A stretch of 64,000 nt of DNA, taken from NCBI RefSeq assembly GCF_949987515.2, contig NW_027192659.1:1612001-1676000 (forward strand). The letters are read 5' to 3'. The translations under genes and the position numbers were made by a program. This DNA comes from Delphinus delphis. Its lineage: Eukaryota; Chordata; Mammalia; Artiodactyla; Delphinidae. Of the stretch, positions 1 to 11,060 are shown piece after piece (within the stretch, counting starts at the first letter, position 1; every line of letters begins with the position of its first letter). The notes beneath the pieces are model-generated. The model had not been told where the DNA came from. It saw nothing but the letters and a program-made list of their open reading frames with translations, and did no database searches.

Positions 1-1580
1 ACTCACCTTTCCCCTTAAGCAAGCATAAGTTGGTTTTCTAAATTTGAGACCCTGTTCTGTTTTGGAATGCAGTTCCTGTGTAGCCAAGTTTACATTCCGT
101 GTATTAGTGATATCTTATGATGTTTCTTTTTCTGTGTGACTTATTTCAGTTAGAATCATCATACCTGAATCCACTCATTGTGCTGCTAAGGGCCTGATGA
201 CACAGATTTCATTGCTGAGTGATATTGCTTTGTAAGTAAATACCACAACTTCTTTATCCATTTTTCACTTTCTGCGATGTTGAACTTGTACTGTAAACGA
301 GGTTCTTGTAAACAGAGCCGTTCCAAACTTTGGGGTGGCTGTGTCTTTTTCATTTTAATTTCCCTAAGCTATAGGACCATAAGTGGAAGTGCCCTAGGTT
401 CTGTTGCTTTGTTTTTTAGATGTTTCAGGAAACACCATACACTTCTCCCAAGTGGTTGTTGGCAAATTACATCCCGCCCATCAGCATAACAAGGCTCCCA
501 GTTGTCCATGGCCTGTCCTGCCTTTCTGGATTTTACACTTTTTTCAGATGGCCCTTTTGACCGGGGGGAAGTGAGACTTCATTGTAGTGCAGATTTCCTT
601 TGCAAGCTTGCTTGGTTGGCCAAAAAGTGCGTATGCGTTTTTTCCTGAATATATTCAGGAAAAAACGCATACGCCCTTTTTGGCCAAGTGCATCATTGTG
701 GACGTTCTGCCTCTTTTCCTATGCTTTCAATGCAATTCCAGTCTACCTCCTGAAATCGGTTTCCTGCAATTCTGCCCCGCTTTCAAGTCCTCTTGGCAGC
801 CTTACTTCAGTCTATTTTTCGACGATAGCTGTCATTTATAACTCTGCAGGTTTGTGAATTACAGTGCCCCTGAGCTCCTTTCTTCAACTCGCTTTCTTGT
901 GACCTGGCCGCAACACCGCAGGATGGCTTCAGGCCCTAATCTGGTTCCGGCCCGGCATGCTGAGCCTTTGGTTAATTCCTCTTCCTGGTGGGAAATGAGA
1001 GTTGAATTTGCCCGTCCAGACACCTCCAGCTAGCCTCTCATTGGTTCTCGCTATTCCTGTTCATCTTCCGCAGAAATTGCAAACTGGGCCAAACAGGAGG
1101 TTAAAGGGACTGACTCTCCAAGTCGGGAGAGTGTTAGTAAAGCGTCTGGAATGTTGCACCCGAGTACCAGGGTACGAAAACTGAGACATATTTGAACACG
1201 TCTCCCGTTCACATGGTTGATCATACTCTGGGTTCCACATGCATGTTTTAGCTGAAGGAAGAATACCTTAAACCTGGGGAGTTGAGACCCGTGTAATGGG
1301 TACCATGCAATATGACTTCAAAGGGTCTTCATTTGCTCACCGAACCTCTCCAATCCTATCACTGCTGCGTTTATGCCCCTGTACACACGCTTGATTCTCT
1401 TTTGGAGACATAGCAATCCATAGGTTTTAAGATACTTACAAGTCAGGTACATTCTTAGGCGTTTAATATGGGGTTTTGAGTCCGTTTCATTGAGCAAGGA
1501 GTAGCTCTTGTCTATTCCATATTTGGCTTAAGGAACTTTATCTGTGCTCATTTCAATCTCTGGTTTTATGCAGCACCCCA
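1..1580. repeat. Satellite unit 1 (A-type, 1,580 bp)
   Basis: Carries the A-type tags GGTACGAAAA and TCCGTTTC. The hairpin at 616-687 has one mismatch (left arm GTGCG). It is a near twin of unit 17, with AGATGTTTCAGG and TTGGCAAATTAC; I count differences at 504, 1278, 1440 and 1489. Confidence 0.97.
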
Positions 1581-2296
1581 ACTCACCTTTCCCCTTAAGC
1601 AAGCATAAGTTGGTTTTCTAAATTTGAGACCCTGTTCTGTTTTGGAATGCAGTTCCTGTGTAGCCAAGTTTACATTCCGTGTATTAGTGATATCTTATGA
1701 TGTTTCTTTTTCTGTGTGACTTATTTCAGTTAGAATCATCATACCTGAATCCACTCATTGTGCTGCTAAGGGCCTGATGACACAGATTTCATTGCTGAGT
1801 GATATTGCTTTGTAAGTAAATACCACAACTTCTTTATCCATTTTTCACTTTCTGCGATGTTGAACTTGTACTGTAAACGAGGTTCTTGTAAACAGAGCCG
1901 TTCCAAACTTTGGGGTGGCTGTGTCTTTTTCATTTTAATTTCCCTAAGCTATAGGACCATAAGTGGAAGTGCCCTAGGTTCTGTTGCTTTGTTTTTTAGT
2001 TGTTTCAGGAAACACCATACACTTCTCCCAAGTGGTTCTTGGCAATTTACATCCCGCCCATCAGCATAACAAGGCTCCCAGTTCTCCATGGCCTGTCCTG
2101 CCTTTCTGGATTTTACCCTTTTTTCAGATGGCCCTTTTGACCGGGGGGAAGTGAGACTTCATTGTAGTGCAGATTTCCTTTGCAAGCTTGCTTGGTTGGC
2201 CAAAAAGGGCGTATGCGTTTTTTCCTGAATATATTCAGGAAAAAACGCATACGCCCTTTTTGGCCAAGTGCATCATTGTGGACGTTCTGCCTCTTT
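1425..2296 (-). mobile_element. L1-derived part of the unit (antisense), model copy
   Basis: Read on the plus strand, this stretch follows the reverse complement of a cetartiodactyl L1 3' end: 3' UTR first, then the end of ORF2. Recognisable steps are the CACCTTTCCCCTTAAGCA stretch, TGATATCTTATGAT, the CTGAGTGATATTGCTTTGTA / TACCACA / TTCTTTATCCATTTTTC series, and GATGGCCCTTTTGACCGG followed by AAGTGAGACTTCATTGTAG. The same arrangement recurs in every unit across the unit junction. The match is old and diverged. It is confirmed by minus-strand ORF2 peptides in units 32, 35, 39 and 40. The 72-bp inverted repeat at 2196-2267 interrupts it. Its ends are approximate. Confidence 0.85.
2196..2267. 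mobile_element. 72-bp perfect inverted repeat, mariner-type foldback MITE (model copy)
   Basis: The arms are 36 bp each and meet with no spacer at the centre of CCTGAATA/TATTCAGG. The outer ends are TTGGCCAAAAAGGGCG and its complement. This layout (TTGGCCAAAAAG at one end, CTTTTTGGCCAA at the other, a short T-rich inner part) is that of the mariner-derived foldback MITEs abundant in ruminants and whales, which also gave rise to the bovine miR-2284/2285 hairpins; this family link is from memory. It lies inside antisense L1 ORF2, between the counterparts of GATTTGCATTTCTC and GTGATGTTGAGC. Copies occur in all 40 units; 22 of the first 38 are perfect (units 2-14, 16, 18-23, 35 and 37). Confidence 0.7.
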
Positions 2297-3004
2297 TCCT
2301 ATGCTTTCAATGCAATTCCAGTCTACCTCCTGAAATCGGTTTCCTGCAATTCTGCCCCGCTTTCAAGTCCTCTTGGCAGCCTTACTTCAGTCTATTTTTC
2401 GACGATAGCTGTCATTTATAACTCTGCAGGTTTGTGAATTACAGTGCCCCTGAGCTCCTTTCTTCAACTCGCTTTCTTGTGACCTGGCCGCAACACCGCA
2501 GGATGGCTTCAGGCCCTAATCTGGTTCCGGCCCGGCATGCTGAGCCTTTGGTGAATTCCTCTTCCTGGTGGGAAATGAGAGTTGAATTTGCCCGTCCAGA
2601 CTGCTCCAGCTAGCCTCTCATTGGTTCTCGCTATTCCTGTTCATCTTCCGCAGAAATTGCAAACTGGGCCAAACAGGAGGTTAAAGGGACTGACTCTCCA
2701 AGTCGGGAGAGTGTTAGTAAAGCGTCTGGAATGTTGCACCCGAGTACCAGGGGAGGAAAACTGAGACATATTTGAACACGTCTCCCGTTCACATGGTTGA
2801 TCATACTCTGGGTTCCACATGCATGTTTTAGCTGAAGGAAGAATACCTTAAACCTGGAGAGTTGAGACCCGTGTAATGGGTACCATGCAATATGACTTCA
2901 AAGGGTCTTCATTTGCTCACCGAACCTCTCCAATCCTATCACTGCTGCGTTTATGCCCCTGTACACACGCTTGATTCTCTTTTGGAGACATAGCAATCCA
3001 TAGG
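2297..3004. repeat. Unit block of unknown origin (model copy)
   Basis: About 700 bp of every unit that I cannot match to L1 or any other element I know. It runs from just after CTTTTCCTATGC to just before the L1 3' UTR part at TTTTAAGATACTTAC. It is fairly rich in CpG (GGTTCCGGCCCGGCATGC, CCGCAACACCGCAGG) and holds a small hairpin with a 7-bp stem (ACTCTCC / GGAGAGT, loop of 6; 1113-1132 in unit 1). The longer decayed units carry about 167 more bases inside this block. No open frame in it shows coding features. Confidence 0.6.
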
Positions 3005-3160
3005 TTTTAAGATACTTACTAGTCAGGTACATTCTTAGGCGTTTAATATGGGGTTTTGAGTCCATTTCGTTGAGCAAGGAGTAGCTCTTGTCTATTCCAT
3101 ATTTGGCTTAAGGAACTTTATCTGTGCTCATTTCAATCTCTGGTTTTATGCAGCACCCCA

Positions 3161-4740
3161 ACTCACCTTTCCCCTTAAGCAAGCATAAGTTGGTTTTCTA
3201 AATTTGAGACCCTGTTCTGTTTTGGAATGCAGTTCCTGTGTAGCCAAGTTTACATTCCGTGTATTAGTGATATCTTATGATGTTTCTTTTTCTGTGTGAC
3301 TTATTTCAGTTAGAATCATCATACCTGAATCCACTCATTGTGCTGCTAAGGGCCTGATGACACAGATTTCATTGCTGAGTGATATTGCTTTGTAAGTAAA
3401 TACCACAACTTCTTTATCCATTTTTCACTTTCTGCGATGTTGAACTTGTACTGTAAACGAGGTTCTTGTAAACAGAGCCGTTCCAAACTTTGGGGTGGCT
3501 GTGTCTTTTTCATTTTAATTTCCCTAAGCTATAGGACCATAAGTGGAAGTGCCCTAGGTTCTGTTGCTTTGTTTTTTAGTTGTTTCAGGAAACACCATAC
3601 ACTTCTCCCAAGTGGTTCTTGGCAATTTACATCCCGCCCATCAGCATAACAAGGCTCCCAGTTCTCCATGGCCTGTCCTGCCTTTCTGGATTTTACACTT
3701 TTTTCAGATGGCCCTTTTGACCGGGGGGAAGTGAGACTTCATTGTAGTGCAGATTTCCTTTGCAAGCTTGCTTGGTTGGCCAAAAAGGGCGTATGCGTTT
3801 TTTCCTGAATATATTCAGGAAAAAACGCATACGCCCTTTTTGGCCAAGTGCATCATTGTGGACGTTCTGCCTCTTTTCCTATGCTTTCAATGCAATTCCA
3901 GTCTACCTCCTGAAATCGGTTTCCTGCAATTCTGCCCCGCTTTCAAGTCCTCTTGGCAGCCTTACTTCAGTCTATTTTTGGACGATAGCTGTCATTTATA
4001 ACTCTGCAGGTTTGTGAATTACAGTGCCCCTGAGCTCCTTTCTTCAACTCGCTTTCTTGTGACCTGGCCGCAACACTGCAGGATGGCTTCAGGCCCTAAT
4101 CTGGTTCCGGCCCTGCATGCTGAGCCTTTGGTTAATTCCTCTTCCTGGTGGGAAATGAGAGTTGAATTTGCCCGTCCAGACACCTCCAGCTAGCCTCTCA
4201 TTGGTTCTCGCTATTCCTGTTCATCTTCCGCAGAAATTGCAAACTGGGCCAAACAGGAGGTTAAAGGGACTGACTCTCCAAGTCGGGAGAGTGTTAGTAA
4301 AGCGTCTGGAATGTTGCACCCGAGTACCAGGGTACGAAAACTGAGACATATTTGAACACGTCTCCCGTTCACATGGTTGATCATACTCTGGGTTCCACAT
4401 GCATGTTTTAGCTGAAGGAAGAATACCTTAAACCTGGAGAGTTGAGACCCGTGTAATGGGTACCATGCAATATGACTTCAAAGGGTCTTCATTTGCTCAC
4501 CGAACCTCTCCAATCCTATCACTGCTGCGTTTATGCCCCTGTACACACGCTTGATTCTCTTTTGGAGACATAGCAATCCATAGGTTTTAAGATACTTACT
4601 AGTCAGGTACATTCTTAGGCGTTTAATATGGGGTTTTGAGTCCGTTTCGTTGAGCAAGGAGTAGCTCTTGTCTATTCCATATTTGGCTTAAGGAACTTTA
4701 TCTGTGCTCATTTCAATCTCTGGTTTTATGCAGCACCCCA
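3161..4740. repeat. Satellite unit 3 (A-type, 1,580 bp)
   Basis: Tags GGTACGAAAA and TCCGTTTCG. CCCTGCATGC in place of CCCGGCATGC is shared with unit 9. Hairpin 3776-3847, perfect. Confidence 0.97.
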
Positions 4741-6320
4741 ACTCACCTTTCCCCTTAAGCAAGCATAAGTTGGTTTTCTAAATTTGAGACCCTGTTCTGT
4801 TTTGGAATGCAGTTCCTGTGTAGCCAAGTTTACATTCCGTGTATTAGTGATATCTTATGATGTTTCTTTTTCTGTGTGACTTATTTCAGTTAGAATCATC
4901 ATACCTGAATCCACTCATTGTGCTGCTAAGGGCCTGATGACACAGATTTCATTGCTGAGTGATATTGCTTTGTAAGTAAATACCACAACTTCTTTATCCA
5001 TTTTTCACTTTCTGCGATGTTGAACTTGTACTGTAAACGAGGTTCTTGTAAACAGAGCCGTTCCAAACTTTGGGGTGGCTGTGTCTTTTTCATTTTAATT
5101 TCCCTAAGCTATAGGACCATAAGTGGAAGTGCCCTAGGTTCTGTTGCTTTGTTTTTTAGTTGTTTCAGGAAACACCATACACTTCTCCCAAGTGGTTCTT
5201 GGCAATTTACATCCCGCCCATCAGCATAACAAGGCTCCCAGTTCTCCATGGCCTGTCCTGCCTTTCTGGATTTTACCCTTTTTTCAGATGGCCCTTTTGA
5301 CCGGGGGGAAGTGAGACTTCATTGTAGTGCAGATTTCCTTTGCAAGCTTGCTTGGTTGGCCAAAAAGGGCGTATGCGTTTTTTCCTGAATATATTCAGGA
5401 AAAAACGCATACGCCCTTTTTGGCCAAGTGCATCATTGTGGACGTTCTGCCTCTTTTCCTATGCTTTCAATGCAATTCCAGTCTACCTCCTGAAATCGGT
5501 TTCCTGCAATTCTGCCCCGCTTTCAAGTCCTCTTGGCAGCCTTACTTCAGTCTATTTTTGGACGATAGCTGTCATTTATAACTCTGCAGGTTTGTGAATT
5601 ACAGTGCCCCTGAGCTCCTTTCTTCAACTCGCTTTCTTGTGACCTGGCCGCAACACCGCAGGATGGCTTCAGGCCCTAATCTGGTTCCGGCCCGGCATGC
5701 TGAGCCTTTGGTTAATTCCTCTTCCTGGTGGGAAATGAGAGTTGAATTTGCCCGTCCAGACACCTCCAGCTAGCCTCTCATTGGTTCTCGCTATTCCTGT
5801 TCATCTTCCGCAGAAATTGCAAACTGGGCCAAACAGGAGGTTAAAGGGACTGACTCTCCAAGTCGGGAGAGTGTTAGTAAAGCGTCTGGAATGTTGCACC
5901 CGAGTACCAGGGGAGGAAAACTGAGACATATTTGAACACGTCTCCCGTTCACATGGTTGATCATACTCTGGGTTCCACATGCATGTTTTAGCTGAAGGAA
6001 GAATACCTTAAACCTGGAGAGTTGAGACCCGTGTAATGGGTACCATGCAATATGACTTCAAAGGGTCTTCATTTGCTCACCAAACCTCTCCAATCCTATC
6101 ACTGCTGCGTTTATGCCCCTGTACACACGCTTGATTCTCTTTTGGAGACATAGCAATCCATAGGTTTTAAGATACTTACTAGTAAGGTACATTCTTAGGC
6201 GTTTAATATGGGGTTTTGAGTCCATTTCGTTGAGCAAGGAGTAGCTCTTGTCTATTCCATATTTGGCTTAAGGAACTTTATCTGTGCTCATTTCAATCTC
6301 TGGTTTTATGCAGCACCCCA
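4741..6320. repeat. Satellite unit 4 (B'-type, 1,580 bp)
   Basis: AGTAAGGTAC marks the B' type, which directly follows an A-type unit here as in units 7 and 9. CACCAAACCT is shared with unit 5. Hairpin 5356-5427, perfect. Confidence 0.97.
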
Positions 6321-7900
6321 ACTCACCTTTCCCCTTAAGCAAGCATAAGTTGGTTTTCTAAATTTGAGACCCTGTTCTGTTTTGGAATGCAGTTCCTGTG
6401 TAGCCAAGTTTACATTCCGTGTATTAGTGATATCTTATGATGTTTCTTTTTCTGTGTGACTTATTTCAGTTAGAATCATCATACCTGAATCCACTCATTG
6501 TGCTGCTAAGGGCCTGATGACACAGATTTCATTGCTGAGTGATATTGCTTTGTAAGTAAATACCACAACTTCTTTATCCATTTTTCACTTTCTGCGATGT
6601 TGAACTTGTACTGTAAACGAGGTTCTTGTAAACAGAGCCGTTCCAAACTTTGGGGTGGCTGTGTCTTTTTCATTTTAATTTCCCTAAGCTATAGGACCAT
6701 AAGTGGAAGTGCCCTAGGTTCTGTTGCTTTGTTTTTTAGTTGTTTCAGGAAACACCATACACTTCTCCCAAGTGGTTCTTGGCAATTTACATCCCGCCCA
6801 TCAGCATAACAAGGCTCCCAGTTCTCCATGGCCTGTCCTGCCTTTCTGGATTTTACACTTTTTTCAGATGGCCCTTTTGACCGGGGGGAAGTGAGACTTC
6901 ATTGTAGTGCAGATTTCCTTTGCAAGCTTGCTTGGTTGGCCAAAAAGGGCGTATGCGTTTTTTCCTGAATATATTCAGGAAAAAACGCATACGCCCTTTT
7001 TGGCCAAGTGCATCATTGTGGACGTTCTGCCTCTTTTCCTATGCTTTCAATGCAATTCCAGTCTACCTCCTGAAATCGGTTTCCTGCAATTCTGCCCCGC
7101 TTTCAAGTCCTCTTGGCAGCCTTACTTCAGTCTATTTTTGGACGATAGCTGTCATTTATAACTCTGCAGGTTTGTGAATTACAGTGCCCCTGAGCTCCTT
7201 TCTTCAACTCGCTTTCTTGTGACCTGGCCGCAACACCGCAGGATGGCTTCAGGCCCTAATCTGGTTCCGGCCCGGCATGCTGAGCCTTTGGTTAATTCCT
7301 CTTCCTGGTGGGAAATGAGAGTTGAATTTGCCCGTCCAGACACCTCCAGCTAGCCTCTCATTGGTTCTCGCTATTCCTGTTCATCTTCCGCAGAAATTGC
7401 AAACTGGGCCAAACAGGAGGTTAAAGGGACTGACTCTCCAAGTCGGGAGAGTGTTAGTAAAGCGTCTGGAATGTTGCACCCGAGTACCAGGGGAGGAAAA
7501 CTGAGACATATTTGAACACGTCTCCCGTTCACATGGTTGATCATACTCTGGGTTCCACATGCATGTTTTAGCTGAAGGAAGAATACCTTAAACCTGGAGA
7601 GTTGAGACCCGTGTAATGGGTACCATGCAATATGACTTCAAAGGGTCTTCATTTGCTCACCAAACCTCTCCAATCCTATCACTGCTGCGTTTATGCCCCT
7701 GTACACACGCTTGATTCTCTTTTGGAGACATAGCAATCCATAGGTTTTAAGATACTTACTAGTCAGGTACATTCTTAGGCGTTTAATATGGGGTTTTGAG
7801 TCCATTTCGTTGAGCAAGGAGTAGCTCTTGTCTATTCCATATTTGGCTTAAGGAACTTTATCTGTGCTCATTTCAATCTCTGGTTTTATGCAGCACCCCA
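6321..7900. repeat. Satellite unit 5 (1,580 bp)
   Basis: B-type. Shares CACCAAACCT with unit 4 but has AGTCAGG. Hairpin 6936-7007, perfect. Confidence 0.97.
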
Positions 7901-9480
7901 ACTCACCTTTCCCCTTAAGCAAGCATAAGTTGGTTTTCTAAATTTGAGACCCTGTTCTGTTTTGGAATGCAGTTCCTGTGTAGCCAAGTTTACATTCCGT
8001 GTATTAGTGATATCTTATGATGTTTCTTTTTCTGTGTGACTTATTTCAGTTAGAATCATCATACCTGAATCCACTCATTGTGCTGCTAAGGGCCTGATGA
8101 CACAGATTTCATTGCTGAGTGATATTGCTTTGTAAGTAAATACCACAACTTCTTTATCCATTTTTCACTTTCTGCGATGTTGAACTTGTACTGTAAACGA
8201 GGTTCTTGTAAACAGAGCCGTTCCAAACTTTGGGGTGGCTGTGTCTTTTTCATTTTAATTTCCCTAAGCTATAGGACCATAAGTGGAAGTGCCCTAGGTT
8301 CTGTTGCTTTGTTTTTTAGTTGTTTCAGGAAACACCATACACTTCTCCCAAGTGGTTCTTGGCAATTTACATCCCGCCCATCAGCATAACAAGGCTCCCA
8401 GTTCTCCATGGCCTGTCCTGCCTTTCTGGATTTTACCCTTTTTTCAGATGGCCCTTTTGACCGGGGGGAAGTGAGACTTCATTGTAGTGCAGATTTCCTT
8501 TGCAAGCTTGCTTGGTTGGCCAAAAAGGGCGTATGCGTTTTTTCCTGAATATATTCAGGAAAAAACGCATACGCCCTTTTTGGCCAAGTGCATCATTGTG
8601 GACGTTCTGCCTCTTTTCCTATGCTTTCAATGCAATTCCTGTCTACCTCCTGAAATCGGTTTCCTGCAATTCTGCCCCACTTTCAAGTCCTCTTGGCAGC
8701 CTTACTTCAGTCTATTTTTGGACGATAGCTGTCATTTATAACTCTGCAGGTTTGTGAATTACAGTGCCCCTGAGCTCCTTTCTTCAACTCGCTTTCTTGT
8801 GACCTGGCCGCAACACCGCAGGATGGCTTCAGGCCCTAATCTGGTTCCGGCCCGGCATGCTGAGCCTTTGGTTAATTCCTCTTCCTGGTGGGAAATGAGA
8901 GTTGAATTTGCCCGTCCAGACACCTCCAGCTAGCCTCTCATTGGTTCTCGCTATTCCTGTTCATCTTCCGCAGAAATTGCAAACTGGGCCAAACAGGAGG
9001 TTAAAGGGACTGACTCTCCAAGTCGGGAGAGTGTTAGTAAAGCGTCTGGAATGTTGCACCCGAGTACCAGGGTACGAAAACTGAGACATATTTGAACACG
9101 TCTCCCGTTCACATGGTTGATCATACTCTGGGTTCCACATGCATGTTTTAGCTGAAGGAAGAATACCTTAAACCTGGAGAGTTGAGACCCGTGTAATGGG
9201 TACCATGCAATATGACTTCAAAGGGTCTTCATTTGCTCACCGAACCTCTCCAATCCTATCACTGCTGCGTTTATGCCCCTGTACACACGCTTGATTCTCT
9301 TTTGGAGACATAGCAATCCATAGGTTTTAAGATACTTACTAGTCAGGTACATTCTTAGGCGTTTAATATGGGGTTTTGAGTCCGTTTCGTTGAGCAAGGA
9401 GTAGCTCTTGTCTATTCCATATTTGGCTTAAGGAACTTTATCTGTGCTCATTTCAATCTCTGGTTTTATGCAGCACCCCA
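7901..9480. repeat. Satellite unit 6 (A-type, 1,580 bp)
   Basis: Tags GGTACGAAAA and TCCGTTTCG. Private changes CAATTCCTGTC and CTGCCCCACT, the latter a lost CpG. Hairpin 8516-8587, perfect. Confidence 0.97.
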
Positions 9481-11060
9481 ACTCACCTTTCCCCTTAAGC
9501 AAGCATAAGTTGGTTTTCTAAATTTGAGACCCTGTTCTGTTTTGGAATGCAGTTCCTGTGTAGCCAAGTTTACATTCCGTGTATTAGTGATATCTTATGA
9601 TGTTTCTTTTTCTGTGTGACTTATTTCAGTTAGAATCATCATACCTGAATCCACTCATTGTGCTGCTAAGGGCCTGATGACACAGATTTCATTGCTGAGT
9701 GATATTGCTTTGTAAGTAAATACCACAACTTCTTTATCCATTTTTCACTTTCTGCGATGTTGAACTTGTACTGTAAACGAGGTTCTTGTAAACAGAGCCG
9801 TTCCAAACTTTGGGGTGGCTGTGTCTTTTTCATTTTAATTTCCCTAAGCTATAGGACCATAAGTGGAAGTGCCCTAGGTTCTGTTGCTTTGTTTTTTAGT
9901 TGTTTCAGGAAACACCATACACTTCTCCCAAGTGGTTCTTGGCAATTTACATCCCGCCCATCAGCATAACAAGGCTCCCAGTTCTCCATGGCCTGTCCTG
10001 CCTTTCTGGATTTTACCCTTTTTTCAGATGGCCCTTTTGACCGGGGGGAAGTGAGACTTCATTGTAGTGCAGATTTCCTTTGCAAGCTTGCTTGGTTGGC
10101 CAAAAAGGGCGTATGCGTTTTTTCCTGAATATATTCAGGAAAAAACGCATACGCCCTTTTTGGCCAAGTGCATCATTGTGGACGTTCTGCCTCTTTTCCT
10201 ATGCTTTCAATGCAATTCCAGTCTACCTCCTGAAATCGGTTTCCTGCAATTCTGCCCCGCTTTCAAGTCCTCTTGGCAGCCTTACTTCAGTCTATTTTTG
10301 GACGATAGCTGTCATTTATAACTCTGCAGGTTTGTGAATTACAGTGCCCCTGAGCTCCTTTCTTCAACTCGCTTTCTTGTGACCTGGCCGCAACACCGCA
10401 GGATGGCTTCAGGCCCTAATCTGGTTCCGGCCCGGCATGCTGAGCCTTTGGTTAATTCCTCTTCCTGGTGGGAAATGAGAGTTGAATTTGCCCGTCCAGA
10501 CACCTCCAGCTAGCCTCTCATTGGTTCTCGCTATTCCTGTTCATCTTCCGCAGAAATTGCAAACTGGGCCAAACAGGAGGTTAAAGGGACTGACTCTCCA
10601 AGTCGGGAGAGTGTTAGTAAAGCGTCTGGAATGTTGCACCCGAGTACCAGGGGAGGAAAACTGAGACATATTTGAACACGTCTCCCGTTCACATGGTTGA
10701 TCATACTCTGGGTTCCACATGCATGTTTTAGCTGAAGGAAGAATACCTTAAACCTGGAGAGTTGAGACCCGTGTAATGGGTACCATGCAATATGACTTCA
10801 AAGGGTCTTCATTTGCTCACCGAACCTCTCCAATCCTATCACTGCTGCGTTTATGCCCCTGTACACACGCTTGATTCTCTTTTGGAGACATAGCAATCCA
10901 TAGGTTTTAAGATACTTACTAGTAAGGTACATTCTTAGGCGTTTAATATGGGGTTTTGAGTCCATTTCGTTGAGCAAGGAGTAGCTCTTGTCTATTCCAT
11001 ATTTGGCTTAAGGAACTTTATCTGTGCTCATTTCAATCTCTGGTTTTATGCAGCACCCCA
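9481..11060. repeat. Satellite unit 7 (B'-type, 1,580 bp)
   Basis: AGTAAGGTAC tag, following A-type unit 6. Hairpin 10096-10167, perfect. Confidence 0.97.

Larger units (their letters stand above)
1581..3160. repeat. Satellite unit 2 (1,580 bp)
   Basis: Has the B-type tag GGGAGGAAAA. GGTGAATTCC and ACTGCTCCAGC are shared, among units 1-23, only with unit 18. Hairpin 2196-2267, perfect. Confidence 0.97.

Noticed and set aside
277..489. A 70-codon frame repeated in nearly every unit
   Set aside because: It runs antisense to L1 ORF2 remnants, has no recognisable domain, and is broken without consequence in units 13, 36 and 38.
587..857. Overlapping open frames of 84 and 85 codons in two frames, present in almost every unit
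   Set aside because: They span the palindrome and antisense L1. Both frames are open at once, and changes between units show no preference for silent sites. Their recurrence follows from unit homogeneity, so they are not called as genes.
1113..1132. Small hairpin ACTCTCC / GGAGAGT with a 6-base loop
   Set aside because: A 7-bp stem of this size is expected by chance and it is not preserved in all units (unit 37 is disrupted). There is no following T-run to suggest a terminator.
3065..3081. CENP-B-box-like stretch TTTCGTTGAGCAAGGAG
   Set aside because: The first eight bases fit the box, but only about six of the nine core positions match: the required A and most of CGGG are missing. Decayed units have TTCATTG here, so this is probably chance.
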